The position numbers and the translations under genes are program-made. This document shows positions 18,114-30,766 of a stretch of 64,000 bases of DNA, one piece after another. Source of the DNA: CAYXGZ01 sp964464755 (lineage in GTDB: Bacteria > Planctomycetota > MHYJ01 > JACPRB01); NCBI GenBank assembly GCA_964464755.1, contig CAYXGZ010000005.1, positions 33,465 to 97,464 of the forward strand. The letters are read 5' to 3'. The notes beneath the pieces were generated by a model. It worked only from the letters and a program-made list of their open reading frames with translations, was not told the DNA's origin and ran no database searches. The first letter of the stretch is position 1. The number at the start of each line of letters is the position of its first letter.

Positions 18114-19559
18114 ATGAAATCCGCCCCGCTGTTCCTGCTCGCCCTGCTCCTCGCACCCCAGGACAAGCCGGTCCTCGTGGGGCGGCTCGAGCGGTCGTCC
18201 TTCCTGAACTTCGTCGCCGCGTGCCGCGAGGCCCGCGAGATGACCGCCTCCGATCCCCAGGGCGCCGTCGACAAGCTCGGCGCCGTCATCTCCCACAAGG
18301 ACTGCAAGCCCGACCGCTCCGAGTGCCGCGTCCGCATCGCCGACACGAGCGGCGGCTACGACGATCCCGTCGACTTCTATCCCTGGCAGCTCCGGGGCCT
18401 CGCGTACCAATCCCTCGCGAAGAAGGAGCCCGCCAACGCCGTCAAGCACCTCGCGGCGGCCGTGGAGGACCTCAAGTACTCGTTCGAGACGCGCAAGGTC
18501 GCCGCGAGCGAGGCCCTCCTCGCCGAGGCGAAGCGGCTCCTCGAGGACGCGAAGCGAGCCGCGGCTCCCAAGCCCGGGCCCGCCGACGACCCGCTCAAGA
18601 AGCTCAACGCCCTCGTCGACGAACACCTGAACCGCGACCGCTACAAGGCGGCCCGCGACGAGGTCCAGGCCGACACCCGCGTCGCCGAGAACGAGAAGGC
18701 CGAGCTCCTCCGCCGCATCCAGGAGCTCCACTCCTCCTACCTCTCCCGCGAGCTCGGGGCCTTCCTGCGCGACTTCCGCGGCTCCTGGACCGACCTCTCC
18801 GAACTCACCGAGGGCGAGCGCCGCTCGCGCTTCCGCCTGCCCCCCGGCGAGCAGCTCCTGAACTCCACCCCGGCCCTCGACTGGGCCCGCAAGCACCGGG
18901 AACTGCTCGTGGGCATCGACAAGGCCGAGCCCGCGAAGCTCCTCGCCGCGGCGTTCGAGGCCGCCGCGATCGAGAGCCCCGGCGCGCCGAACTCCTGGTT
19001 CCAGCAGTCCGCGTACCTCGCCGCCGGGGCGCTCCAGTCCTCGATCAAGGGCTGCGTCGACCGCGCCGCCTCCGCGCCCCGCGACGAGCGCCTCAAGCTC
19101 TCGGGCCTGGGCGCCCGGTCCGCCGCGCTCTGGAAGGACTTCGCCGCGAAGCTCGACCCCAAGGTCCGCGAGGCCCACGCCTCGGACCTCGACGACTGGG
19201 GCGGCCGCATCGAGCGCCTCGCCTCGAGCTTCCCCGTGGACCTCGCCGACCTCGACGCGATCGACCTGGACTCCTGCTTCGGCCCCGAGGCCGACGCCAA
19301 GTTCGACGAGATCGACCGCCGCCTTCGCGAGCTTTCCAAGAAGTCCGGCCTCTCCCGCGAGTCGCGCCAGCGCCTCGTGACGATGCACGCCCTCGCCGTC
19401 GCCCTGCGCTCGCTCGCGGCCGGCCGCAGCGAGGACGAGGCCCTCGACGCGCTCCGGAAGGCGGACCTGGACCGCAAGCTGGCGGAGGTCGGGGACTTCG
19501 GGCCGGAGGCGAAGCGCTACGGTCCGCGCGTGGAGAGGGTCCTGGCCGGGCTGAGGTAG
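18114..19559 (+). CDS. Secreted alpha-helical protein of unknown function
   Basis: A 481-residue protein with a short signal peptide (MKSAPLFLLALLLAPQDKPV). The mature part is almost wholly helical: a TPR-like segment (DFYPWQLRGLAYQSLAKKEP, ANAVKHLAAAVEDLKYSFET), then a longer helical domain with conserved-looking WTDLSEL, LDWARKHRELL and SWFQQSAYLAAGAL segments. No catalytic motif is visible. The start is fixed by the signal peptide and by TATGAT ending 7 nt upstream without Shine-Dalgarno, so the mRNA is probably leaderless. It converges on a kinase gene with a 4-nt gap. Its build resembles the partial protein at the window start. Function unknown. Confidence 0.75.
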   Translation: MKSAPLFLLALLLAPQDKPVLVGRLERSSFLNFVAACREAREMTASDPQGAVDKLGAVISHKDCKPDRSECRVRIADTSGGYDDPVDFYPWQLRGLAYQSLAKKEPANAVKHLAAAVEDLKYSFETRKVAASEALLAEAKRLLEDAKRAAAPKPGPADDPLKKLNALVDEHLNRDRYKAARDEVQADTRVAENEKAELLRRIQELHSSYLSRELGAFLRDFRGSWTDLSELTEGERRSRFRLPPGEQLLNSTPALDWARKHRELLVGIDKAEPAKLLAAAFEAAAIESPGAPNSWFQQSAYLAAGALQSSIKGCVDRAASAPRDERLKLSGLGARSAALWKDFAAKLDPKVREAHASDLDDWGGRIERLASSFPVDLADLDAIDLDSCFGPEADAKFDEIDRRLRELSKKSGLSRESRQRLVTMHALAVALRSLAAGRSEDEALDALRKADLDRKLAEVGDFGPEAKRYGPRVERVLAGLR

Positions 19560-19563
19560 CGGC

Positions 19564-21492
19564 CTACTCGGAGACCTGGACCGCCCCGCCCGCCATCTTC
19601 CCGGACACCAGGCAGGTCCGGCCATTCTTCAGCGAGCCCGCGGCCAGCCGCACGGTCGCGCGGCCCTGCTCGGGGTGCTCGAGGACGATCACGTAATCCC
19701 CGATCTCGAGGTCCTTCAGCACGGCGGGCGTGTAGACCTCGCCGATCTCGACCGGCTTGCCGTCGCGCGTCACCGAGGCCACCTTCGCGTACGGGGCCAC
19801 GAGGAACTTCAGGGAGAAGAGGCCCTTCCAGGCCAGGACCTGCTCCGTCTCCGCGCGCAGCGCGCCGGCCGCCGTCCTCAGCGCGGCCAGCCGCTTCACC
19901 GGCGCCGTCGCGGCCTCCGCGAACGACGTCCAAGCCCGGATCCGCTCGACCTGGGTCTTCGCGCCGATCCAGTCCGCCCGGCGGGGCCGGATCCGGCCGA
20001 ACTCGTCGTCGGCCTTGGCGAGCTGCTTGTCCCACCAGTCGACGAAGTTGTCGAGGTCGTTCTCGTTCTTCACGTCGGCCGCGAACACGGCCGCCGCCTT
20101 CGCGGCATCGGCCGACTTCGGGGCGAGCTCGGCCTTCCAGGTCTTGTACTCGACGAGGTCCTTGAGCGACTTCCACTGGTCCCGGGCCGCCCCGAGGCGC
20201 TGCAGCCGCGCCTCCTCCTTCGGGTCCTTCGGCGACGGCGTCGGCGCCACGATGATCGTCGTGTTGGGGCCCGAGGGCGTGTCCTTCTTGTTCATCATCA
20301 CGACGATCGCCACGCCCGCGATGACCAGCGAGACGGCGACCGCGATGATGGCCGGGTTGCGCCGCACCTTGCGTACCGCGACCCGGAACGAGCTGGGCCG
20401 CGTCGCCTGGATCTCCTCGTTCTTCTGGAAGCGGAGCAGGTCCTCCGCCATGAGCGCCGCCGAGGCGTAGCGGTCCTCGCGGCGCTTCGACATCGCCTTG
20501 AGGACGATCGTCTCGAGGTCCACCGGGACCTGCGGGTTCACCGAGCGGGGCGGCGCGGGTTCCTCGGTGCAGACCTTCATGAGGATGTCCATCGCGGAGT
20601 CCGCTGCGAAGGGCGGCTTCCGGGTCAGGACCGCGTACATGGTCGCGCCGAGCGAGTAGACGTCCGTGCGGTTGTCGATCTGGTCCGACTTGCCCTGGGC
20701 CTGCTCGGGCGGCATGTAGGCGGGCGTGCCCATGATGGCGCCCGTCACGCTGATCGAGCTGTCCTTGTCGAGGGCCTTCGCGAGGCCGAAGTCCATGACG
20801 TAGGGCCACTTGTCGACCGTCAGCATCACGTTCTGGGGCTTCAGGTCGCGGTGGACGATGCCCTTCTTGTGCGCGGCCTCCACGCCTTGGCAGACCTTGA
20901 TGAAGATGTCGACCGTCTCGCTGATGGTCAGCTCGGCGGCCGCCAGCGACACGCCGTCGATGAACTCCATCGCGAGGAAGTGCTGGCCCTTCGCCTCGCC
21001 GACGTCGAAGACCGGCGCGATGTTCGGGTGGCGCAGGCTCGCGGAGAGCTCCGCCTCGCGACGGAAGCGCAGGACGCCCTCGTCGTTCCCGTCCGCGATC
21101 AGGAACTTGATGGCCGCCCAGCGCTTGAGGTTCCGGTCGAAGGCCTTCCAGACCGTGCCCATGCCGCCCTTGCCGATGAGCTTCACGAGCACGTACTGGT
21201 TCAGCAGGTTCTTCGGGTCCTGCAACGCGGCCATCACGTCGGGCGGAAACGGGTCGGGCGACTTCGCGGGCCGCTCGACGGCCGGCTTGTCGCCCCGCTC
21301 GGTGTAGAGCGTCGTCTTCTCGCCCGGGATCGGCGGCTGGGAGACGGGCCCGAAGTTCGCGATCGAGAAGTCGGCCGGCGGCTTCTGGATCGTGGGGTCG
21401 GTCGAGGCCTGCTGGAGCGTCTTGTCGATCGGCTCCGGGGCCTTCTTCAGGGTGGGGTCGGAGCCCATCGGCGGCACGGGGGCGTCGGACAT
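19564..21492 (-). CDS. Membrane-anchored Ser/Thr protein kinase (PknB/Hanks type)
   Basis: A 642-residue kinase. Order: a Pro/Thr-rich N-terminus (1-98) with three DPTL/DKTL/DPTI motifs; kinase domain from about residue 99 with glycine loop IGKGGMGTVWKA, lysine in AIKFL, catalytic HRDLKPQN, DFG in VMDFGLAKAL and the TPAYMPPEQ activation segment; one transmembrane helix (NPAIIAVAVSLVIAGVAIVV); then a 220-residue extracytoplasmic helical part ending in a small PEGA-like beta segment (APYAKVASVTRDGKPVEIGE). It phosphorylates Ser/Thr in cytosolic targets; the outside part probably senses. ATG 21492 is preceded by TATGAT (21502-21507) 9 nt away. It is tail-to-tail with the secreted protein at 18114-19559. 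Confidence 0.92.
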   Translation of the reverse strand: MSDAPVPPMGSDPTLKKAPEPIDKTLQQASTDPTIQKPPADFSIANFGPVSQPPIPGEKTTLYTERGDKPAVERPAKSPDPFPPDVMAALQDPKNLLNQYVLVKLIGKGGMGTVWKAFDRNLKRWAAIKFLIADGNDEGVLRFRREAELSASLRHPNIAPVFDVGEAKGQHFLAMEFIDGVSLAAAELTISETVDIFIKVCQGVEAAHKKGIVHRDLKPQNVMLTVDKWPYVMDFGLAKALDKDSSISVTGAIMGTPAYMPPEQAQGKSDQIDNRTDVYSLGATMYAVLTRKPPFAADSAMDILMKVCTEEPAPPRSVNPQVPVDLETIVLKAMSKRREDRYASAALMAEDLLRFQKNEEIQATRPSSFRVAVRKVRRNPAIIAVAVSLVIAGVAIVVMMNKKDTPSGPNTTIIVAPTPSPKDPKEEARLQRLGAARDQWKSLKDLVEYKTWKAELAPKSADAAKAAAVFAADVKNENDLDNFVDWWDKQLAKADDEFGRIRPRRADWIGAKTQVERIRAWTSFAEAATAPVKRLAALRTAAGALRAETEQVLAWKGLFSLKFLVAPYAKVASVTRDGKPVEIGEVYTPAVLKDLEIGDYVIVLEHPEQGRATVRLAAGSLKNGRTCLVSGKMAGGAVQVSE

Positions 21493-21531
21493 CGGGGGGA
21501 GATCATACCACGACCCCCCGCGGCCGGGCAA

Positions 21532-23169
21532 TCAGCGCTCGAAGCTGACGTCGAGGTCGAGCTCCTTGTCGCCCCGCTTGACCCGCAGCTTCGTCTTCGC
21601 CGGGCACTTCTGCATGATCTCGATCAGCCCGTCGCGGCTCTTGATCGCCTTCCCGTCCAGCGAGACGAGCCGGTCCCCCACCTTGAGTCCGGCCCGCTGG
21701 CCCGGGTACTCCGGGATCACCTCGGTCACCGTCACTCCGTCGTCGTCGAGGTCGATGCCCAGGCGCCGGCGGCCGCCGTCGGCCTGCGCGTTGAGCATCC
21801 CGTCCCGGGGGATCATCCCGTCGAGGTTCGCCACGCCCAGCGCGCCCAGCGCGACGACGATCGAGGTGTGCTCCTCGTACTCCTTGATGCCCGCCTCGAA
21901 GGTGTCGAACTGCGTGTGGTGCGTCCGGGTGTAGTTCGCCCGGCCCGCCTGCATCCAGAAGAACCCGGGCACGCCCTTGCCGAGGTAGCTGTCGTGGTCG
22001 CTGCCGATCCCGTACGGCAGGCTCTTGACCGTCCGGATCTCGAACTTGAACTCCGGGTTCAACCCCATCAGCGGCGCGAACGCCTTCTCGAAGTGCGGGA
22101 TCATCTTCTCCGTGGCCTGGATCCCCGAGACGTAGTTCGTCCCGCCGTCGTGCACGAGCACCGCGGAGACCTTGTCGCACTCCTTGGGGAACTTCCGGAT
22201 GTGGCCCAGGGACCCGAGCAGCCCCTGCTCCTCGCCGCTCCACAGCATGAAGCGGATCGTGCGCCGCGGCTTCGCCCCGGCCGCCATGAGCAGGCGCGCC
22301 GCCTCCAGCGTGGTGACGACGCCCGTCCCGTTGTCGGTCGTCCCCGTGGCCCCGTCCCAGGAGTCGATGTGCCCGCCGACGATCACCATCTCGTCGGGCT
22401 TCTCCGTCCCGGGGATCTCCGCGATCACGTTGTAGAGCGGGATCGGGCCCTTCTTGAACTCGTTGCGAATGTCGAAGGTGAGGCGGACGTCCTTCCCCTC
22501 CCGCAGGTGGCCGGCGACCTTGTCGAAGTGCGCGCGAAGCAGCGTGATGTTCACCCGCTTCGGGAGGCTCTCCCACGAGATGCGGTGGTTCCCGTCGGTG
22601 AGGATCAGCTCGCCGCTGCCCGCCCGGACCAGCCCCGCCGCGCCCGCCTCGTCGCAGGCCGCCAGGAACTGGTCGTTGAAGTCCTTCGACGCGGGCGCCC
22701 CCGAGGTCAGGATCCACGCCCCCTTGAGGCGGGGGCGGACCTTCTCGAGCTCCTCGGGCGTCTTCGGCCCGAGCACCGCGGGGCCTTCGACCGGCCCCTT
22801 CGTCCCCGGCGACCACGACCTCGTGATGAACGTCAGGTCGAGCTCCTCCGGCGCCGTCATCTTCCCGGACCAGGGCCCGCGGTTGAAGCCGACGGGGAAC
22901 GTGCCCCACTCCTCGAGGCGGCAGTTCTTCAGGCCCCACTCCGCGAAGCGGCCCTTCGCCCACTCCTGGGCCTGGGTCAGCCGGTCCGAGGACGTCAGCC
23001 TCGGTCCGATCTTGTTGACGAGGTGGTCGAGGTGGGCCATCACCTGCGGGTTCTTGCGGCCCTCCCGGATCACGGCCTCGACGACCGGGTCCTTCGGCGC
23101 CGCCTCCTCCTGGAATGCCGCGCCGGCGAGGGCGAGGATCGCGAGCGCGGGGGCGAGGAGTCGTCGCAT
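21532..23169 (-). CDS. Secreted M28-family zinc aminopeptidase with C-terminal PDZ domain
   Basis: A 545-residue exported metallopeptidase: signal peptide (MRRLLAPALAILALAGAAFQ), a PA-like insert (residues about 130-200), and the M28 catalytic core. Zinc ligands and catalytic residues are visible: GGHIDSWDGATGTTDNGTG (His, Asp), SGEEQGLLGS (catalytic Glu and ligand), VHDGGTNYV and the final His in RTHHTQFDTFE. Residues from about 455 form a PDZ domain (VTEVIPEYPGQRAGLKVGDR). M28 enzymes release N-terminal residues from peptides in the periplasm or outside. ATG follows an AAGGA Shine-Dalgarno-like sequence. It is divergent from the small tail-anchored gene at 23286. Confidence 0.93.
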   Translation of the reverse strand: MRRLLAPALAILALAGAAFQEEAAPKDPVVEAVIREGRKNPQVMAHLDHLVNKIGPRLTSSDRLTQAQEWAKGRFAEWGLKNCRLEEWGTFPVGFNRGPWSGKMTAPEELDLTFITRSWSPGTKGPVEGPAVLGPKTPEELEKVRPRLKGAWILTSGAPASKDFNDQFLAACDEAGAAGLVRAGSGELILTDGNHRISWESLPKRVNITLLRAHFDKVAGHLREGKDVRLTFDIRNEFKKGPIPLYNVIAEIPGTEKPDEMVIVGGHIDSWDGATGTTDNGTGVVTTLEAARLLMAAGAKPRRTIRFMLWSGEEQGLLGSLGHIRKFPKECDKVSAVLVHDGGTNYVSGIQATEKMIPHFEKAFAPLMGLNPEFKFEIRTVKSLPYGIGSDHDSYLGKGVPGFFWMQAGRANYTRTHHTQFDTFEAGIKEYEEHTSIVVALGALGVANLDGMIPRDGMLNAQADGGRRRLGIDLDDDGVTVTEVIPEYPGQRAGLKVGDRLVSLDGKAIKSRDGLIEIMQKCPAKTKLRVKRGDKELDLDVSFER

Positions 23170-23285
23170 GGAAGGTCCTTTCGTTTCCTTGGGATTCCGC
23201 GGGTCCTTGCCCTATCCTGCCGTGGAGGGGCCCGCCGGGTACGTCTAGGTATACGGTTGCCGAGGCTCCCGCGAGGAGAATCCCG

Positions 23286-23489
23286 ATGAATTTCGCCGCC
23301 GCCGTGGCCGCCGCCATCGCCCAGGCCGACGAGGCCTCCTACGCCGCCCGCGAGGCCGCGGCGCCGCACTCCGCCGACGTCTCCGGCGGCGCGGGCGCCA
23401 ACGTCCTCATCTGGACGTTCATCATCGCCTTCTGCGTCGTCGCCGTCCTGTACTACTCGCTCTTCTACTCGCCCGGCCGCAACCGCTAG
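23286..23489 (+). CDS. Small single-pass membrane protein
   Basis: A 67-residue protein: an Ala-rich helical N-terminus of about 37 residues followed by one transmembrane helix (VLIWTFIIAFCVVAVLYYSL) and a short basic tail (YSPGRNR). GAGGAGA lies 6 nt before the ATG, and a TATAC -10-like element lies about 35 nt upstream, so expression is credible despite its size. The topology is that of a C-tail-anchored miniprotein; no function is known. Its stop codon TAG is part of the CTAG that borders the inserted element at 23490-23831. Confidence 0.65.
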   Translation: MNFAAAVAAAIAQADEASYAAREAAAPHSADVSGGAGANVLIWTFIIAFCVVAVLYYSLFYSPGRNR

Positions 23490-23831
23490 GCTCTGCCTGG
23501 GAACCCCCGTGGCCGCGGTTGCGGCGCCGAAGATGCAGATGCAAGGAGAGCCGATGAGACGAACCCGAAGGGGGTTGTCGAAGAGGCACGACGCCGCAGA
23601 TGCGTCTTCGTCGCCGCAACCCCGGAGGGGCGTGGCGATGGGCGTCGCATCCCTGCGTCCCTCGTCCTCGACAGCCCCCTCCAGGGCTCTTCTCGTCCTC
23701 GCTCCCCTCCTTCGCCGCCCTTCGGGGCGGCTTCGGAGGGCGCGCCGTAGCTCCCTCGGAAGGGAGCGGAGGCGGGCTTGGGCTGCTCGCCCCTCGCCAC
23801 GCCGCGGCTCACGCGGGTTCTCAGACAGAGC

Positions 23832-23835
<4 letters not shown>
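23486..23835. mobile_element. MITE-like element with ~30-bp terminal inverted repeats flanked by CTAG
   Basis: A 342-bp non-coding insert (23490-23831) between two CTAG tetranucleotides. Left end GCTCTGCCTGGGAACCC and the complement of the right end GCTCTGTCTGAGAACCC match at 15 of 17, and similarity continues through CGTG(A)GCCGCGG to about 30 bp. Inside are further hairpins: a 26-bp imperfect arm pair at 23517-23542/23596-23621; GGGGCGTGGCGATGGGCG at 23627-23644 with its partner at 23788-23803; CCGCCC-TTCG-GGGCGG within 23706-23739; and GCTCCCT-CGGA-AGGGAGC at 23750-23767. No transposase or convincing ORF is present. The CTAG copies act as a 4-bp target duplication and supply the stop codons of both flanking genes. 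It probably also terminates transcription from both sides. Confidence 0.75.
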
Positions 23836-25085
<1,250 letters not shown>

Positions 25086-25108
25086 CGTTCCTCCCGGGTG
25101 CTGTATCT

Positions 25109-25852
25109 CTATCGGCCGAAGAGGCGCCCGAGCTCCTCCTTGAGCTCCGACTCCTCCGAGACGTACTCGCGGATGCGGGCCGTCACGAGGTCCCGCAGCT
25201 GCTTCCGGCACGCGGCCAGCCGGTTGTTCACGTCCGTGTCCTTGATGCCGAACTCCTCGGCGAGCTCGGCGTGCGAGGGCGGCGGCCCCGCGGGGGCCAG
25301 CTGGTGCCGCTCGAAGAGCTTGTAGTGGTCCGCCTTCCCCTCCGCCTCCAGCGACCGCCGCAGGTCCCCCACGGCCAGGTCGAGCACGGAGTTGGCCCAC
25401 TGGCGCTCGAAGACGCCGTCGGCCGTCGCCCCCGCCCCCGCCACGAGGCGGTCCACGAGGTCGGTCTCCTCGGGCGAGATGCTGACGAGGGCCCGGCCCC
25501 CGCCGCGCTTCAGCGCGGTGGCGTTGCGGTGCTGCTCGAGGAGGAAGAGGTGCAGGGTCCCCCGGAGGTAGCTCCGGAAGTTCCCCTTGTCGGGCTGGTA
25601 GCGCGTCAGCAGGCCGCCCTCGACCAGGTCGAGCAGGAACTCCTGCGTCAGGTCCTTCGCCTCCTCGTTGTTCAGGCCGCGCGCGGCCCGGACGTAGGCG
25701 TAGACCGGCTTCCAGTAGAGGCGGCAGAGCTCGTTCACGGCGCCGAGGTAGGCCGGGTCCTTGCGGTCCCGCGCCCCGCGGATCAGGCTCCAGCAGGTCG
25801 ACGGGAAATCGCGACCCGCTCCGCCGATCGAGGTGTCTCCCGTTCCGCCCAT
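25109..25852 (-). CDS. ECF-like RNA polymerase sigma factor
   Basis: A 247-residue sigma-70 family protein of the short, planctomycete-style ECF type. Region 2 is seen as ELCRLYWKPVYAYVRAARGL, NNEEAKDLTQEFLLDLVEGG; region 4 as PPSHAELAEEFGIKDTDVNN, RLAACRKQLRDLVTARIREY. No anti-sigma gene lies beside it. Instead it is divergent from a Ser/Thr kinase with TPR repeats, an arrangement described in Planctomycetota, where kinase-linked ECF groups are thought to be activated by phosphorylation. I chose ATG 25852 (MGGTGDTS) since TACCAT (25864-25869) lies 11 nt upstream; an ATG at 25873 would place the -10 box inside the gene. gdhA follows on the same strand. Confidence 0.85.
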   Translation of the reverse strand: MGGTGDTSIGGAGRDFPSTCWSLIRGARDRKDPAYLGAVNELCRLYWKPVYAYVRAARGLNNEEAKDLTQEFLLDLVEGGLLTRYQPDKGNFRSYLRGTLHLFLLEQHRNATALKRGGGRALVSISPEETDLVDRLVAGAGATADGVFERQWANSVLDLAVGDLRRSLEAEGKADHYKLFERHQLAPAGPPPSHAELAEEFGIKDTDVNNRLAACRKQLRDLVTARIREYVSEESELKEELGRLFGR

Positions 25853-25863
25853 GCTGCGCGCAC

Positions 25864-25873
25864 ATGGTAGCAT
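25864..25873. promoter_or_regulatory. Overlapping divergent -10 boxes
   Basis: TACCAT on the minus strand (25864-25869) and TAGCAT on the plus strand (25868-25873) share two bases. The kinase ATG (25882) is 8 nt after its box; the sigma-factor ATG (25852) is 11 nt after its own. RNA polymerase cannot occupy both at once. Confidence 0.5.
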
Positions 25874-25881
25874 GAAGCCCC

Positions 25882-28830
<2,949 letters not shown>

Positions 28831-28915
28831 ATTTTCGAATTCCCTACAACCCCCCGCCCCGACCGCAGATCGATGTCGGGTGGATCTTCCGACCTTCATT
28901 GCACGGGGGATTTCG

Positions 28916-30676
28916 ATGCGTTCGACCTGGCTCACGATCGCGGTGCTGCTCGCGACCTCCTCGGCCGTCCAGGCCCAGGATTCCTGGGAGAACCGGAGCA
29001 ACATGCTCCGTTCCCGCAACGACCACGCCTCGGCCGGCTGGAACGGCTACCTCTACGTGTTCGGCGGCACGGCCTCCGGCACCGGCGGCTGGTACCACTC
29101 CCTGCACCGCTACGACCCCGCGACGAATTCCTGGTCCGAGCTCAACGGCATCACCGACTACGACGGGATCACGCCCGTCGGCTGGACGATGGCCGGCGGC
29201 GTGGCCCACGACGGCAAGCTCTACCAGTTCGCCGGCTACGTCCGCGTCACCTTCGGCTCCTTCTCGGACAACACCGCCTGGAAGTACGACATCGCGGGAG
29301 GCAGCTGGACCCGCATCACCGCCTCCGTGCCCTACTCGTTCACTCCCTGCCGGGCCGCCGTCGCCGCGAACAAGATCTACGTGACCGGCTACAGCGTGCT
29401 CAACCGGGTCGAGAACTACGAGTTCGACCCGGCGACCGAGGCCTGGGCGACGAAGCCCGCCCTGACGCGTCCCCTCTCGAACTACTGCATCGCCGGATTG
29501 AACGGCAAGGTCTACATCGCCGGCGGCGAGTCCCAGTCCACCTTCGAGTACACCTCCGAGATGTGGGAGTACACCCCCGGCGGTGCCAGCTGGGTCCGCA
29601 AGGCCGACCTGCCCATGGCCAGCGCCTACGGCGCCGGCTCGGCCGCCCGCGGCCGCGTCTTCGCGATGGGCGGCTGGAACAACTCCTACGCCGACAACAT
29701 GGCCTACGACCCGGTCGCCAACTCCTGGGCCGTGTTGGCCCCGATGCCGGTCGGCGGGTACTTCCACTCCGCCGCCGCCGCCACCTCCGGGGGCCGCACC
29801 CGCGTCTACGTGACCGGCGGCTCCGACGACACCGCCTGGCTGCGCAACCGCTGCGACGCCTACGATCCGCCGTCCCTGCCCAAGCCCTCCGACCCCGCTG
29901 GCCTCTTCATGCGCCGCGTGGGCCAGGCCGAGAACCTGCCCGAGGGCGCGTTCACGGGCACGTCGATCGTGCTCGGCGCCATCCTCGCCGATCCGAACGG
30001 CTGCGACGTCTCCCTCGAGGTGGAGGCCGCGCCCGTCGGCGGCTCCTACACCGGCACCCCGACCGCGGTCAGCGCGTTCGGCGTCCCCGGCGAGTACTCC
30101 GTCCAGCTCGACGCCCTCTCGGGCGGCGGCTGGAAGTGGCGCGCCCGCTGCCGGAATTCCAACGAGGAGGTCAACCCCGCGGACTGGGTCGAGTTCGGCG
30201 CGGGCGATCCCGACTTCATCGTCGACCTGCAGCCCCCGACGACCCCCGGCGCGTTGTCCCCCGCCGACGGCGGCGTCGCGTACGTGCCCTCCGCCCAGGG
30301 CGGCAAGGTCACCTTCTCCTGGACCGCCGCGATCGACGACTCGCCGGATCCGGTCAGCTACTACCTCCAGGTCTCCGCGGATCCGTCCTTCTCGACGATC
30401 CTCGCCGTCGGCACCGCGACGGGCGCGGAGTCGGCCGACGTCTACCTGGTCCCGTCCGCCGCGACCCGCTACTGGCGGGTCCGCTCCAGCGATTCCGGCG
30501 GCAACACCAACGGAATCTGGAGCTCGGTGAACTCCTTCCGCGTCGACCTCGGCTCGGCGGACGGCGGGGACGACAAGAAGAACGTCCCCTGCTCGAACAG
30601 CGCGGCGGGCACGGGCTCGCTGGCGGTGGTCTTCGCGGCCGGCGCCGGGGCGCTGGCCCTCCTCCGTCGTCGCTAA
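28916..30676 (+). CDS. Secreted kelch-repeat protein with C-terminal sorting-type tail
   Basis: A 586-residue exported protein: signal peptide (MRSTWLTIAVLLATSSAVQA, then QDSWENR), a six- or seven-bladed kelch propeller (repeats with YVFGGT, YQFAGY, YVTGYS, YIAGGES, FAMGGWNN, YVTGGSDD followed by Y-x6-W spacing), then fibronectin-like beta domains (PTTPGALSPADGGVAYVPSA, PVSYYLQVSADPSFST, YWRVRSSDSGG). The C-terminus reads KNVPCSNSAAGTGSLAVVFA and then a hydrophobic stretch ending LLRRR: Cys plus small residues, one transmembrane helix and an arginine cluster. This is the layout of CTERM sorting signals such as GlyGly-, Synerg- or MYXO-CTERM. A GGGGGA Shine-Dalgarno precedes ATG. Probably a cell-surface binding protein; ligand unknown. 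Confidence 0.85.
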   Translation: MRSTWLTIAVLLATSSAVQAQDSWENRSNMLRSRNDHASAGWNGYLYVFGGTASGTGGWYHSLHRYDPATNSWSELNGITDYDGITPVGWTMAGGVAHDGKLYQFAGYVRVTFGSFSDNTAWKYDIAGGSWTRITASVPYSFTPCRAAVAANKIYVTGYSVLNRVENYEFDPATEAWATKPALTRPLSNYCIAGLNGKVYIAGGESQSTFEYTSEMWEYTPGGASWVRKADLPMASAYGAGSAARGRVFAMGGWNNSYADNMAYDPVANSWAVLAPMPVGGYFHSAAAATSGGRTRVYVTGGSDDTAWLRNRCDAYDPPSLPKPSDPAGLFMRRVGQAENLPEGAFTGTSIVLGAILADPNGCDVSLEVEAAPVGGSYTGTPTAVSAFGVPGEYSVQLDALSGGGWKWRARCRNSNEEVNPADWVEFGAGDPDFIVDLQPPTTPGALSPADGGVAYVPSAQGGKVTFSWTAAIDDSPDPVSYYLQVSADPSFSTILAVGTATGAESADVYLVPSAATRYWRVRSSDSGGNTNGIWSSVNSFRVDLGSADGGDDKKNVPCSNSAAGTGSLAVVFAAGAGALALLRRR

Positions 30677-30694
30677 TCCGGTCCACCACCATCG

Positions 30695-30738
30695 CGGGGC
30701 CCGGCGGTACCACCCGACCGCCGGGCCCCGTACTTTTT
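30695..30738 (+). terminator. Strong intrinsic terminator after the kelch gene
   Basis: CGGGGCCCGGCGGT pairs perfectly (14 bp) with ACCGCCGGGCCCCG around an 8-nt loop, followed by TACTTTTT. It insulates the kelch gene from the MFS transporter whose promoter begins directly after it. Confidence 0.85.
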
Positions 30739-30766
30739 CCCGCGGGCGTGCTATCATCCGCCCCCC

